Source: DAOOPX01 sp964653045 (GTDB lineage Bacteria > Patescibacteriota > Microgenomatia > UBA1400 > PJMF01). Taken from it: a DNA stretch of 56,120 nucleotides. Under the pieces are notes generated by a model. That model ran no database searches and was not told the origin of the DNA. It was given only the letters and a program-made list of their open reading frames with translations. A program made the position numbers and the translations under genes. The stretch covers positions 1 through 56,120 of the forward strand of contig CAZZBW010000005.1 in assembly GCA_964653045.1 (NCBI GenBank), given 5' to 3'. Positions 41,282 through 50,414 of this stretch are shown in pieces. Each line of letters starts with the position of its first letter. Position 1 is the first letter of the stretch.

Positions 41282-43519
41282 CTAACTTTTTGGCCAATGA
41301 TGGGCGGCCAGTACCTCAGTCTGAACGAGTTTTTTAGCATAAAGTTCTTGCCACACCCGTTCGGTGACGTAGGGCACAAGGGGGTGGAGAAGTTGTAGAA
41401 AAATCGCTAGTGTCTGAAGCAACGTTTGCTTGTCCAGTTTGCCTTGTTTGTGTAACTCAATCATCTCGTCACAAAACCAGTGCCAAAATTCTGAATAAAG
41501 TTGGTCGCTGGCCTGGCCAATTTTAAGCGAGTTAAGTTTTTTGGTTACGGAAAGAACTAACTGTGATAATTTTTTTTGATAATCAGGGTGTATTTGAAAG
41601 GGGGAGGACAGCTCGATAGATCCTTTATCATCATCAAACTGCATCAAAACATAACGAGAAGCATTCCAAATTTTGTTGGTAAAGTTGCGCGCTGCCTGAA
41701 AATCTGGTTCTCCCACCGATTTGTCTTGACCTGGGGTAGAGCGGATTACCAGCGCCAAGCGGAGAGCATCAGTACTGTATTTTTCTGCAACTTCAATTGG
41801 GTTGAGAACATTACCCTTGCTTTTGCTCATTTTTTGTCCCTTGCTGTCGCGGATTAAACCGTGAAAATATACCTGTTTGAATGGTGGCTTGTTTGTCAAG
41901 AATGCGCCCATCAGCATCATGCGCATCACCCAAAAAGGAAGGATGTCGTAAGCGGTTTCCATGATCGAGGTGGGGTAGAACCGTTCGAAATCTCCAGGCT
42001 GGTTGGTTTTGAGTGTGGCTACGGGCCACTGTGCAGATGAAAACCAGGTATCAAGGGTGTCGGTTTCAGGCAAATAGTTTTGATCGTTCGCGGGCTTGTG
42101 TTGAGCAACCACGTATGGAGCGTCGAGTGGAACATTGATAGTTTGTAGGCCACTCTCGATGGTATCGAAGCTATGATTTTCTAGAGCTTGGGCAAGGGTT
42201 GCTTGTTGAATTTGGTTATTTGAGTCAATGAACTTAACTTGAATCAGGCTTTCCAATCCCGCGGTTGGATACCAAACTGGAATCCTAATTCCCCACACAA
42301 TTTGCCGACTGATGTTCCAATCTCGTAAGTTTTTAAGCCAGTGACGCAGGATCTTATCTTTTCCTGCGCCATGAATTTTGATTTGCTTGGTGGTCAAAAA
42401 ATCAAGGGCTTTGTGTGTCAAATTGTTAGCTGGTTTATTGACCGCCACAAAAAACTGGGGTAGGGGAAGCGGCTCGAGCACCTTCCCACATCGATAACAT
42501 ACCCCTACTGAGTTTGAGTATTGATGATCAACTTTAGTAATTAAGTTAAGTCTTTCAAGTTCGGTGATGATTTGAGTTCTCGCGTGGTTAACATTTAGAT
42601 TGTTGTAGGACTCTGGGCAGTTAATCAGCTTGCCCCGAAAATCAATTACTTGTTTGAGGGGTAACGAGTGGGTTTGGCTAATTTCGAAGTCGGTGTGATC
42701 GTGGGCTGGGGTGATCTTGAGGACGCCGGTGCCAAAGCTTTGATCAACTCTCTCGTCGCCAATGACTGGAAGTTCTCTCACTCCAGCCACACACTCAATC
42801 TGTACTGTTTGGCCAATATATTCTTTGTATCTGGAATCTTTGGGATTAACTGCGAGAGCTACGTCGCCAAACTTGGTTTCTGGCCGGACTGTGGCCACTT
42901 CCAGCGGGCCGTACTTGATGTAATAAAGGGGAGAGATTTGGGTTTGGTGCTTAACTTCTAGATCAGAATAACTAGTACCACACTTGACACAGTAATTGAC
43001 TAGTTTTAAGTCTCTGTAAATCAGTCCTTGTTGGTGCATTTGTCCAAAAGTGTTGGTCACAAACTCCACGATCTCTTTGTCTAAGGTAAATTTATATCTT
43101 GACCAATCGGCACTCGCTCCCAGTTTTTTCATCTGCTCAATGGCGACACCGGCGTTAGTTTGTACATACTCCCAAATTTCTTGATAAAGCTTGTCTCGAC
43201 TGTATTGAAATCGTGACTTACCTTGTTTGGCCAATTTTTTTTCAAACACATACTGTGTCTCGATACCAGCATGATCTGTACCTGGCAACCAGAGGGTGGT
43301 TTCTCCCAGCATTCGGTGATATCTGATTAAGATATCTTCAATAGTAATGAACATGGCGTGTCCCAGATGTAGGGGATCATTGGCATTGGGAGGAGGCATG
43401 ATGATTGTGAAAGCGGGCTGGTTGCTTGAACTAGTGTTTTTGGCAGTAAAGATATCAGATTTTTCCCAAAGCTGATAAATTTCGACCTCGTGCTCTGAGT
43501 GCTTGTATTGGCTATCCAT
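41282..43519 (-). CDS. valS: Valyl-tRNA synthetase
   Basis: 745 residues; charges tRNA-Val. The class I HIGH motif appears as HLGH (51-54, in PPPNANDPLHLGHA), the editing domain is present (GTGVLKITPAHDHTDFEI, about 258-275), the connective zinc-binding-like Cys pairs are seen (CVKCG, CYRCG), and KMSKSKGNVL (about 564-573) marks the second catalytic loop. It is shorter than E. coli ValS (951) and lacks the C-terminal coiled-coil arm. A TATAAT box (43532-43527, minus) sits 7 nt before the ATG, suggesting a leaderless mRNA; no T-box is visible. Confidence 0.94.
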   Translation of the reverse strand: MDSQYKHSEHEVEIYQLWEKSDIFTAKNTSSSNQPAFTIIMPPPNANDPLHLGHAMFITIEDILIRYHRMLGETTLWLPGTDHAGIETQYVFEKKLAKQGKSRFQYSRDKLYQEIWEYVQTNAGVAIEQMKKLGASADWSRYKFTLDKEIVEFVTNTFGQMHQQGLIYRDLKLVNYCVKCGTSYSDLEVKHQTQISPLYYIKYGPLEVATVRPETKFGDVALAVNPKDSRYKEYIGQTVQIECVAGVRELPVIGDERVDQSFGTGVLKITPAHDHTDFEISQTHSLPLKQVIDFRGKLINCPESYNNLNVNHARTQIITELERLNLITKVDHQYSNSVGVCYRCGKVLEPLPLPQFFVAVNKPANNLTHKALDFLTTKQIKIHGAGKDKILRHWLKNLRDWNISRQIVWGIRIPVWYPTAGLESLIQVKFIDSNNQIQQATLAQALENHSFDTIESGLQTINVPLDAPYVVAQHKPANDQNYLPETDTLDTWFSSAQWPVATLKTNQPGDFERFYPTSIMETAYDILPFWVMRMMLMGAFLTNKPPFKQVYFHGLIRDSKGQKMSKSKGNVLNPIEVAEKYSTDALRLALVIRSTPGQDKSVGEPDFQAARNFTNKIWNASRYVLMQFDDDKGSIELSSPFQIHPDYQKKLSQLVLSVTKKLNSLKIGQASDQLYSEFWHWFCDEMIELHKQGKLDKQTLLQTLAIFLQLLHPLVPYVTERVWQELYAKKLVQTEVLAAHHWPKS

Positions 43520-43526
43520 GGGCTAG

Positions 43527-43532
43527 ATTATA
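43527..43532 (-). promoter_or_regulatory. -10 box of valS (leaderless type)
   Basis: TATAAT on the minus strand, 7 nt before the ATG at 43519, with no Shine-Dalgarno in between. Confidence 0.65.
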
Positions 43533-43579
43533 AACCAACTCAAAGAGCTAGGGTGACAGCTAATATTTTTCGCGCTCGC

Positions 43580-45358
43580 CTAGGGTGTGGGGCCGACTAA
43601 GAATTTAGCTGACCATGGACGGTAGTTCGAGTAGTATTCATCTTGGCGCATTACTTCTCCCTGCTGATTTTTGATCACGTTAGTAAACTTGGCTTTAATT
43701 CCGGGCGCCGCCCAGTCGATTTGCTTGCGACTGCCTGGGGGTAGGGAAGGATCGGTGATGTACTGGTTGGGCGGCGGCGGCTGATAACCCCAAACTTGAT
43801 GGTCAACTATCTCTGTGGTTCTGCCGTCACTCGTTCCATAGATGGTGTAGCTCATGTAGAGCCTGTCTTTGTCAACTTGGCTTTGGATTAAGATGTGACC
43901 AGGAGTGTCATTTACAAACCGTAGGTCAATTTCGCCTGAGTAGACCGTGGCGTCTACGCCGGGTTTGCTATCAAGCTCGTAATAGCTAACCCGATAGCTA
44001 TGAGGAAGGCGTTTGGTGACCTGTAGTCCAGCATTGAGTACCGCTCGGAATAGAGTAGTGCTGACCTGACACACTCCACCGCCATCACCCAGCTCGGTTC
44101 TGCCGGAGCGGATGATGTATGCTGGTTGGTAACCTGTAGCTTTTGAAACTTCCCCCAAAGTTTTGACAAATGAAAACTCCGCTCCTGGAGGGATGATGAC
44201 ATTTTGCACCTTATCACTTGCCACACCGACATTATGTACTCTCGAAGGTATTGAGTGAGCGAAGTAGCTTTCGCCAAAGCCGATTTCCTGATTAATGCCG
44301 AGAGAGTTTGTATCAGCAAGATGAATTAGTGGTGGCGCTTCTTCAATGGGCAGCGGCAAAGATGTCTCTGGCAGATTCGTTTCTAGCTGTTCAAGCAATT
44401 GTTGTTCCAGTTTTTGTTGATTGAGGGCAATGCCTGGTTTGGCCGGTTGAAATTTTGTAACTGTAAGTGATTTTTGGTCGTACTCAAACTCGGCGTTACT
44501 CGGTGGTCGATCCAGCTGGGTTGACCACCGCTGTATTAATTTGTCCAACTCATCGGGGTAAATTTCACCACTTGGATTGAGCATGGCAATAATTTCCTCG
44601 TCGGTAACAGTTAGAGTCAGTCTGTTTGTGTCACTGACAAACACAATTTTTTTGCCAATATATTGAGATGCCCTATCGATAGCGGTAGCTTGTTGTTCTT
44701 GAGTTAAAGTAGTGTGAATGGGGTGCGCTCGCCACTCAACCTGAATGGGGTTGAGTGGCGAGCGCTGAACATCTTGAAGGTCGCTGCGAGCACTATTGAG
44801 TGTGGTTTCGATTGCTGAGGCTGTTTCCTCAACATTGATGGCTAATCCAGGATTACCCAAATCAAGCTTTAGGTCTTTGGGGGGAGTATAGATAAATTTG
44901 GCTGGTTGAGCAGGTTGATGAAGTTTTTCCCCCAACACACTCAAAAGATCGGTGGTTTTTTTTGTGTCAAGTTTGAGAACTGACTGAAAATCTCTGCGGG
45001 AGTTTAGGCTAATAATCCAACCACTGAGTCGTTTTGTCCAGCTTGGTTGGTTTTGTTCAAGCATTGCCTTATCTATTGAAGACTTGATATCAACAATTAC
45101 TCCCAACTGGTCAGTTGAAATTATTTGGGCGTTGCTATCTAGTCTTAGCTCAATCGGGAAGATGGGTGAGGCGGGAATGGTTGAATTAATTTTTTTATAA
45201 GCTTGGGGAGGTGTGTACCAGCCCACATCTACACTATCAATGTGGGTGTTTGGCAACAGTAGGTACTGGTTAAGCACCAATACCACGACAACTCCCAATG
45301 CGATAATAGCAAGGAAGGCAAGCAGAATTTTGGTAATTTGAATTCTTGATTGTTTCAT
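43580..45358 (-). CDS. VanW-family protein with peptidoglycan-binding-type N-terminal domains
   Basis: 592 residues. An N-terminal membrane helix (about 10-32), extracytoplasmic repeats of the PG_binding_4 type (about 75-330), and a VanW domain (about 365-500: FGESYFAHSIPSRVHNV, VIIPPGAEFSF, GDGGGVCQVSTTLFRA, LPHSYRV, GVDATVY). VanW-type proteins resemble the YoaR family of Gram-positive bacteria, are exported, and have no firmly known activity; the conserved Cys in GGGVCQVST may be important. The tail (about 500-592) is beta-rich. A 17-bp perfect inverted repeat lies at 44724-44764. Confidence 0.88.
   Translation of the reverse strand: MKQSRIQITKILLAFLAIIALGVVVVLVLNQYLLLPNTHIDSVDVGWYTPPQAYKKINSTIPASPIFPIELRLDSNAQIISTDQLGVIVDIKSSIDKAMLEQNQPSWTKRLSGWIISLNSRRDFQSVLKLDTKKTTDLLSVLGEKLHQPAQPAKFIYTPPKDLKLDLGNPGLAINVEETASAIETTLNSARSDLQDVQRSPLNPIQVEWRAHPIHTTLTQEQQATAIDRASQYIGKKIVFVSDTNRLTLTVTDEEIIAMLNPSGEIYPDELDKLIQRWSTQLDRPPSNAEFEYDQKSLTVTKFQPAKPGIALNQQKLEQQLLEQLETNLPETSLPLPIEEAPPLIHLADTNSLGINQEIGFGESYFAHSIPSRVHNVGVASDKVQNVIIPPGAEFSFVKTLGEVSKATGYQPAYIIRSGRTELGDGGGVCQVSTTLFRAVLNAGLQVTKRLPHSYRVSYYELDSKPGVDATVYSGEIDLRFVNDTPGHILIQSQVDKDRLYMSYTIYGTSDGRTTEIVDHQVWGYQPPPPNQYITDPSLPPGSRKQIDWAAPGIKAKFTNVIKNQQGEVMRQDEYYSNYRPWSAKFLVGPTP
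44724..44764. repeat. Perfect 17-bp inverted repeat inside the VanW gene
   Basis: Arms 44724-44740 and 44748-44764 are exact reverse complements with a 7-nt loop. The longest intragenic hairpin in the window. It encodes QRSPLNPIQVEWRA. No T-tract on either side. Confidence 0.93.
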
Positions 45359-45431
45359 CTTCTAGCTGTGTTATTATTATTCTGTGGTTTTTATTGGTTG
45401 TGACTCTTTTTAGTGAGTTAATATAGATATT

Positions 45432-47402
45432 ATGCCAGATTTGCCTTTGCCCAAACCAACAAGTAATACTGCTTCTCAAGTATATTCTAGCTCAAAGACC
45501 GGCGATAGGGTACGTTCGGCCATTTTGGGTCAGAGCGATGCCAGTCAGCCGCCTGCTAAAAGCGACCGTCTAGACGCGCCAGTAGTTTCCCAGACCGACC
45601 TAGCAAAATCTTCAAGTAAAAAACTGGGTTCGGTTGATCTGCTCAATCAGGGGTCAATTCCCACTGAAACAAAAGCGATGGGAGATGTATTTGATTTGAC
45701 TCCGCCACCCTCTAGAGCAGCAGCCACAATTGCCCAGAGTCGCACTTCTGGGTTTGTTGCCCAACCACCTCCCGCGGCGGTAACGGCTCTTTCATCAGTA
45801 AGTAGCAACAAGCCTCCAGAAATAAATCAAGTTGCAGAGCCAGACCTCCCCAAACCCGATAGTGGGCCTGTTAGAGCCAATAGGTCTCTCCCGAGTGCCT
45901 CACCCCTTGGTGATGGTACGTCTCTCCAGACAAATCAGGCTGGGGTGGGTGTCCCTAGATCAGCGCCACCCGCGCCACCCCCACTTGCTAAATCACCAAA
46001 CAAAGCAGAGGTTAAGTATGCGCGAGCAAGTTCCTCTCGTTTCAAAATGTTGCCACTAATAATTGGAGGGTTGGTGTTGCTTGCTGCCGGAGCATGGTTG
46101 GTGATGCGATTTATGAGTAGCGGCTCTATTGGTTCTGTGGGTGTCGCACCTACTAATAATCAGCAGGGTTCAAACAATCAAAATCCAGATGGGGCAGGTG
46201 GACAGACCACCACAGATCAGAACATTACTTTGGAGTATTGGGGTTTATGGGAACTTGAGTCTAACATGACGGAAGCAATCAAGACTTACGAAGATCAGAA
46301 TCCTGGGATAAAAGTCCAGTATGTGAAGCAATCTCATAAAGATTATCGCGAGCGACTGCAAACTGCCCTCAAATCAGGAAGTGGACCAGATTTATTCCGC
46401 TTTCATGCCAGTTGGACACCAATGTTTGTTCAAGATTTATCGCCCATGCCCGCATCTGTCTATAGCCCATCTGATTTTAAGAGTGTTTTTTACCCGGTGG
46501 CAGCGGCGCAATTACAGAATAACAATCAAATTATGGGTATACCACTTATGTACGACGGTTTAGTGCTTTTTTATAACACGGATATATTTGCTGCCGCCGG
46601 AGAAAAACCGCCGGCAACTTGGGCAGAGCTAAGAGTTTTGGCAGGAAAACTCACGCTCAAAGAAGGTACTGAAATTAAAAGAGCTGGCGTTGCTCTAGGT
46701 AACGCCACTAATGTTGAACACTTTGCCGACATCATTGCCCTGCTGATGATACAAAATGGTGCCGATTTAAACTTCCCCAACACTGCTGAAGGAAGGGATG
46801 CGCTACTTTTCTACACCAACTTTGTAACAAAAGACAAAGTGTGGAATGAGTTGATGCCTAGTTCAACCCTTGCCTTTTCTAGGGGGGATGTAGCGATGAT
46901 GCTGGCTCCGTCGTGGCGAGCTCACGAGATTGCTGCACTCAACCCTGGTCTCAAGTTTTCTGCTGCTCCACTTCCACAGTTGTCAAACTCGCGGATAGCC
47001 TGGGCAAGTTATTGGGCAGAGGGAGTAAGTGAAAAATCAACATACAAAGACCAAGCTTGGAAGCTTTTGGCTTACTTAAGTTCGGAAGCTGGACTACAAA
47101 AAATGTATGCAACTCAAGCTCAATCGAGAAGTTTTGGTGAACCATATCCCAGAGTTGGTATGGCAGATGGAATGGCTAATCATGCCATCATCGGCCCCTT
47201 GCTACAAGACGCTCCATTTGCTCGGGGTTGGTATATGAGTTCATTTACTCATGATAATGGTCTCAATGATCAAATCATCAAGTATTATGAAAATGCAGTT
47301 ACTGAAGTAGTGAAGGGAGGGACGCCTCAAGCAGCCTTGGAGACTTTACAGACTGGTATTGTGCAAGTCATGACCCAATATGGGGTGCCGCGACCGCTGT
47401 AA
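45432..47402 (+). CDS. Membrane-anchored extracellular solute-binding protein (family 1-like), orphan
   Basis: 656 residues. The first 200 residues are Pro/Ser/Ala-rich and probably disordered in the cytoplasm. A single membrane helix (about 205-228) is followed by a low-complexity spacer and a family 1-type substrate-binding fold (about 258-650) with ITLEYWGLWE, YEDQNPGIKVQYVKQ, GSGPDLFRFHA, GIPLMYDGLVLFYNTDIF and FSRGDVAMMLAPSW. Such proteins normally deliver sugars to ABC permeases, but none is encoded here and the signal-anchor form with a long cytoplasmic N-tail is unusual, so it may be a sensor or a surface binding protein (inference). It is divergent from the VanW gene. Confidence 0.82.
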   Translation: MPDLPLPKPTSNTASQVYSSSKTGDRVRSAILGQSDASQPPAKSDRLDAPVVSQTDLAKSSSKKLGSVDLLNQGSIPTETKAMGDVFDLTPPPSRAAATIAQSRTSGFVAQPPPAAVTALSSVSSNKPPEINQVAEPDLPKPDSGPVRANRSLPSASPLGDGTSLQTNQAGVGVPRSAPPAPPPLAKSPNKAEVKYARASSSRFKMLPLIIGGLVLLAAGAWLVMRFMSSGSIGSVGVAPTNNQQGSNNQNPDGAGGQTTTDQNITLEYWGLWELESNMTEAIKTYEDQNPGIKVQYVKQSHKDYRERLQTALKSGSGPDLFRFHASWTPMFVQDLSPMPASVYSPSDFKSVFYPVAAAQLQNNNQIMGIPLMYDGLVLFYNTDIFAAAGEKPPATWAELRVLAGKLTLKEGTEIKRAGVALGNATNVEHFADIIALLMIQNGADLNFPNTAEGRDALLFYTNFVTKDKVWNELMPSSTLAFSRGDVAMMLAPSWRAHEIAALNPGLKFSAAPLPQLSNSRIAWASYWAEGVSEKSTYKDQAWKLLAYLSSEAGLQKMYATQAQSRSFGEPYPRVGMADGMANHAIIGPLLQDAPFARGWYMSSFTHDNGLNDQIIKYYENAVTEVVKGGTPQAALETLQTGIVQVMTQYGVPRPL

Positions 47403-47408
47403 TTAATT

Positions 47409-47433
47409 ACTTTGATTATTTAAAGTTTTTTTT
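47409..47433. terminator. Intrinsic terminator between convergent genes
   Basis: ACTTT (47409-47413) and AAAGT (47422-47426) form a short stem followed by eight T (47426-47433). It overlaps the stop codon of the minus-strand nucleotidyltransferase gene and serves the plus-strand solute-binding gene. Confidence 0.5.
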
Positions 47434-48319
47434 GCCAAACTTGAACTGTCTTTTGCCACTTATGGTAGACACGTTTTTTGGTGTTAATTGGGTGAAAAAA
47501 TGCCTGATGAGTTCCAACTAGCTCATTGGTGCGGTGGCCAGACATGTATATATATTGTATGAAATAACCAATTTTTTCTAGAAAATTGGTTAAGTTCGAT
47601 TGAACAAAGTTTTGTTTGCGAATTTGTTGAGATTCTGGATGATTCGAAGAGTCGACTAAATTATTCCTATTAAGTTGAGCTTGGGGCAGATACTGTTTGA
47701 CCCAAGAATTTTTATGCCAAAAGTTTTCAAGTAATTGAGCTGATCCGAGCAGCCAGGCAGCCTGGATTAGCTCATAAGCTGTGTACAGCGAGTGCTTGCT
47801 AGTTGGGATTTCGAGTTGGCTGGTGCTTAACCAAAGGTTGAAGCACCAGCCGGGTTGCTGGGGTTGACCCCGCGGCTTGCGTTTGTTAATCGCGAGTGAG
47901 TAAAGATTGAGGAGTAGGCGACTAAGCCACATCCGATTAGCAGTGGTGACAATCATAAAATCTAGGTCGTCATTACTTTTGGCGTTATTCACTGCCACTG
48001 ATCCGGTAATCGCCACCCCGACCACCCAGGGAATCTTTTGGATCAGACCAATTAGGCTTTTAGCCTCTGACCAGTACTTGGTGGTTTCACTTCTACGTTC
48101 TTGAGTTTGGATAATTAGATGTTTGTAACCCTGAAGTGTCAGTAAGTTGCGTTCGCTAATGATAGTATTTTTTGAGTTTAATTTCTGAATTGCTTGATTG
48201 AGTGCAGCCACAGTTGTTTTAGCAAAGATTAAGCGTTGATAAAGCGAGTTGGCGGTGAGAGCTTGACCAAATTGGGCAGAGTAGGCGAGCGTCAGAATAA
48301 TACTATTTTCCAGTTTCAT
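47420..48319 (-). CDS. Nucleotidyltransferase-fold protein, unknown substrate
   Basis: 299 residues from ATG 48319. The centre has a nucleotidyltransferase signature: GS (106-107) in ITGSVAVNNAKSNDDLDFMI with acidic residues at 117, 118 and 120, matching the GS-x(n)-DxD pattern. The N-terminal 90 residues are helical, possibly a winged-helix-like module. The C-terminal region is Gln/Asn/Leu-rich without known motifs. Predicted to transfer nucleotides to protein, RNA or small molecules; no substrate can be named. It is transcribed head-to-head with the cytidylyltransferase-like gene, with start codons only 18 nt apart. Confidence 0.65.
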   Translation of the reverse strand: MKLENSIILTLAYSAQFGQALTANSLYQRLIFAKTTVAALNQAIQKLNSKNTIISERNLLTLQGYKHLIIQTQERRSETTKYWSEAKSLIGLIQKIPWVVGVAITGSVAVNNAKSNDDLDFMIVTTANRMWLSRLLLNLYSLAINKRKPRGQPQQPGWCFNLWLSTSQLEIPTSKHSLYTAYELIQAAWLLGSAQLLENFWHKNSWVKQYLPQAQLNRNNLVDSSNHPESQQIRKQNFVQSNLTNFLEKIGYFIQYIYMSGHRTNELVGTHQAFFHPINTKKRVYHKWQKTVQVWQKKL

Positions 48320-48337
48320 TGTTATACTATTATATAT
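48320..48337. promoter_or_regulatory. Overlapping divergent leaderless promoters
   Basis: Only 18 nt separate the two start codons. The plus-strand -10 (TATACT, 48323-48328) lies 9 nt before ATG 48338; the minus-strand -10 (TATAAT, 48334-48329) directly abuts it, 9 nt before ATG 48319. Both promoters cannot be occupied at once, so the two genes should be mutually exclusive in initiation. Each -35 would lie inside the other gene. Confidence 0.65.
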
Positions 48338-48799
48338 ATGTTTAAAACAATCTTGGTCACCGGCGTATTTGACATTCTTCATCGTGAACACATTCGGCTG
48401 TTGAATAAGGCGAAAAAGATTGGTGATATCTTGATCGTGGGCGTGGAGTCTGACGCTCGGGTCAAGAAAATAAAAGGCTTGGATCGTCCGATCAACAATC
48501 AAGCACAAAGAGTGGAAAATTTGCGAAAAATTGGACTTGCTGACGAAGTTTTTGTTCTACCTCAAGAGTTTTCTACTCCAGAAGACCACCGGCGTTTGTT
48601 GCAAATGGTCAGACCGGATATTCTGGCGGTTTCGGCACACACGGCGTTTCTAGAAGAAAAACGAAAGTTAATGGCTGAGATCGGTGGGGAGGTGCGAGTT
48701 GTTCTTCCTCACAATCCCAACGTTTCGACAACTAAAGAGTTAATAAAACTAAAAAATAATACTAAGTTGCATAAACCAAATAAACAAGTTACAGAATAG
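48338..48799 (+). CDS. Cytidylyltransferase-like nucleotidyltransferase (HxGH family)
   Basis: 153 residues, cytoplasmic. The N-terminus TILVTGVFDILHREHIRLLNKAKKIGDILIVGVESD is typical of the glycerol-3-phosphate cytidylyltransferase / heptose-1-phosphate adenylyltransferase (TagD/RfaE-C) family. The usual HxGH is HREH here: both His are kept, but Gly is replaced by Glu. The segment RPINNQAQRVENLRKI also fits; the usual ISSTKIR-type end is degenerate (VSTTKEL). It would activate a phosphorylated sugar or polyol for envelope polymers (inference). The true start is ATG 48338, set by the promoter. Confidence 0.78.
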   Translation: MFKTILVTGVFDILHREHIRLLNKAKKIGDILIVGVESDARVKKIKGLDRPINNQAQRVENLRKIGLADEVFVLPQEFSTPEDHRRLLQMVRPDILAVSAHTAFLEEKRKLMAEIGGEVRVVLPHNPNVSTTKELIKLKNNTKLHKPNKQVTE

Positions 48800-48854
48800 T
48801 TAAATTTCGTTGTGTTAGACTAGCTTGCCACCGCGCCTAACTTTGAAAATATTT

Positions 48855-50279
48855 ATGGCAAAACTGAGTGCTACCACCAAAACAAGTTTTATTTGCCAAC
48901 AGTGTGGTTGGAGTGGGCCAAAGTGGCAGGGTCAGTGTGGCGGTTGTGGGGCGTGGAACACTTTGGTTGAAGAAACCCAATCCCCAACGTCCGTCCAAAG
49001 AGCAACTTCTGCTCAGTCAATTAAGTTGGCACAAATTAACCCGTTGCAAAATCAACAGAATCGGATATCTACTCAAATTGGCGAGTTAGATAGGGTACTG
49101 GGTGGTGAAAAAGTTTTTGGCATATTGCCGGGAGCAGTGATGCTGGTGGGTGGAAGTCCCGGTGTGGGCAAATCGACATTGATGACGCAAGTGGTGTTGA
49201 ATCTATTGACGCACCCAAACTATAAAAATGCACCAGCAAATATAATTTTGTATGTGGCTGGTGAAGAAAGTCCCGACCAAATAAGCCTAAGAATCAGAAG
49301 AATCGGTAATATTGAACAATATAATACTAAATCAGGTGAATTTGAGTTTAGCCAAGTAGACTGGGCAGAAAACTTGACTTTTCTGCCCAGTCACGACATC
49401 GAACAAATAATTAGCTCAATAATTAAGATTAAGCCCAATCTCGTCGTAATTGATAGTATTCAAACAATTACCACAGCCGAGCTGACTGGTGGGGCAGGGT
49501 CGATTGGCCAAGTCCGAGAGTGTGCTGATCGCCTGACCAATATCGCCAAGCAGCACAACATTCCCTTGTTCCTCATTGGTCACATTACTAAGGATGGTAA
49601 GCTGGCTGGACCGATGGTACTCGAGCACATTGTCGATGTTGTCTTGGAGATGTCAGGTGAGTCTCAGAGCCAGCTTCGTTTGATCCGTACCAAAAAAAAC
49701 CGTTTTGGGTCAACTGATGAGGTCGGTGTTTTACAGATGACCGAAAAAGGTTTGGTTGAGATCAAAGATCCGAGTTTATTCTTTTTAGATGGCGCCGATC
49801 ACGCCGTGATCGGCGCCGCAGGAAGTTGTGTGGTGGAAGGGAGTAGACCACTGTTGGTAGAAGTGCAAGCATTGGTAGTGAGCTCCAAGCTGGCAGTGCC
49901 ACGACGAATTGCCCGAGGGGTTTCAAATACCAAGCTCCAATTGATTTGTGCAGTCTTAGAGAAACACTGTTACTTACCACTGGGTGGATACGATGTATAT
50001 TGCAGTTTAGCTGGTGGGTTAAGTTCAGCTGACCCGGGACTGGACCTGGCAATTGCTGGAGCAATTGCCAGCTCATACTTCAATCGCGCCCTCAAACCCA
50101 AGTTGCAGCTGGTCGGCGAGATTAGCTTGCTGGGGGAAGTCCGCCCCGCAGGTTTGATGGAAAAGAGAATAAAAGAGGCGCAGCGCTTGAAACTCGAGCC
50201 AATATTCAAGAAAGAAGTTTTTCGGCATTCTTTAGCAGCAGTTTTGAACCAACTCGGCTTAAGTAAAACGGCAAAGTAA
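48855..50279 (+). CDS. radA: DNA repair protein RadA (Sms)
   Basis: 474 residues from ATG 48855. N-terminal zinc finger CQQCG...CGGCG (about 13-33), RecA-like ATPase with Walker A GGSPGVGKST (about 99-108), the RadA-specific KNRFGSTDEVGV (about 280-291), and a C-terminal Lon-protease-like domain (about 310-470, with GGLSSADPGLDLAIAGAI). RadA drives branch migration in recombination. An upstream in-frame start at 48825 would add 10 non-conserved residues. Two perfect hairpins lie inside the gene (49359-49392, 49791-49817). Confidence 0.95.
   Translation: MAKLSATTKTSFICQQCGWSGPKWQGQCGGCGAWNTLVEETQSPTSVQRATSAQSIKLAQINPLQNQQNRISTQIGELDRVLGGEKVFGILPGAVMLVGGSPGVGKSTLMTQVVLNLLTHPNYKNAPANIILYVAGEESPDQISLRIRRIGNIEQYNTKSGEFEFSQVDWAENLTFLPSHDIEQIISSIIKIKPNLVVIDSIQTITTAELTGGAGSIGQVRECADRLTNIAKQHNIPLFLIGHITKDGKLAGPMVLEHIVDVVLEMSGESQSQLRLIRTKKNRFGSTDEVGVLQMTEKGLVEIKDPSLFFLDGADHAVIGAAGSCVVEGSRPLLVEVQALVVSSKLAVPRRIARGVSNTKLQLICAVLEKHCYLPLGGYDVYCSLAGGLSSADPGLDLAIAGAIASSYFNRALKPKLQLVGEISLLGEVRPAGLMEKRIKEAQRLKLEPIFKKEVFRHSLAAVLNQLGLSKTAK
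49359..49392. repeat. Perfect 14-bp hairpin inside radA
   Basis: Arms 49359-49372 and 49379-49392, 6-nt loop. Encodes DWAENLTFLPS. Confidence 0.92.
49791..49817. repeat. Second perfect hairpin inside radA (12 bp)
   Basis: Arms 49791-49802 and 49806-49817, 3-nt loop. Encodes GADHAVIGA. Confidence 0.92.
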
Positions 50280-50295
50280 ACCGAGTTTTCCCTAG

Positions 50296-50304
50296 TTATT
50301 CACA
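50296..50304 (+). other. Isolated DnaA-box-like site after radA
   Basis: TTATTCACA, an exact match to TTATNCACA, lies just downstream of radA inside a CTAGTT...AACTAG inverted repeat. No cluster of boxes surrounds it, so it is not proposed as an origin. Confidence 0.3.
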
Positions 50305-50414
50305 GTGACAACTAGATTAATAATTTTGTGTAAAAATGGTTGTTTTTTCTCAAGTATTTGTATTTATAAATTTTTATAGGTTATGACGATTTTGTAGATA
50401 CTATTATTATAGGG

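Noticed and set aside
50281..50412. Second replication origin after radA
   Set aside because: Only one exact DnaA box is present, with no cluster; the dnaA-dnaN gap fits much better.
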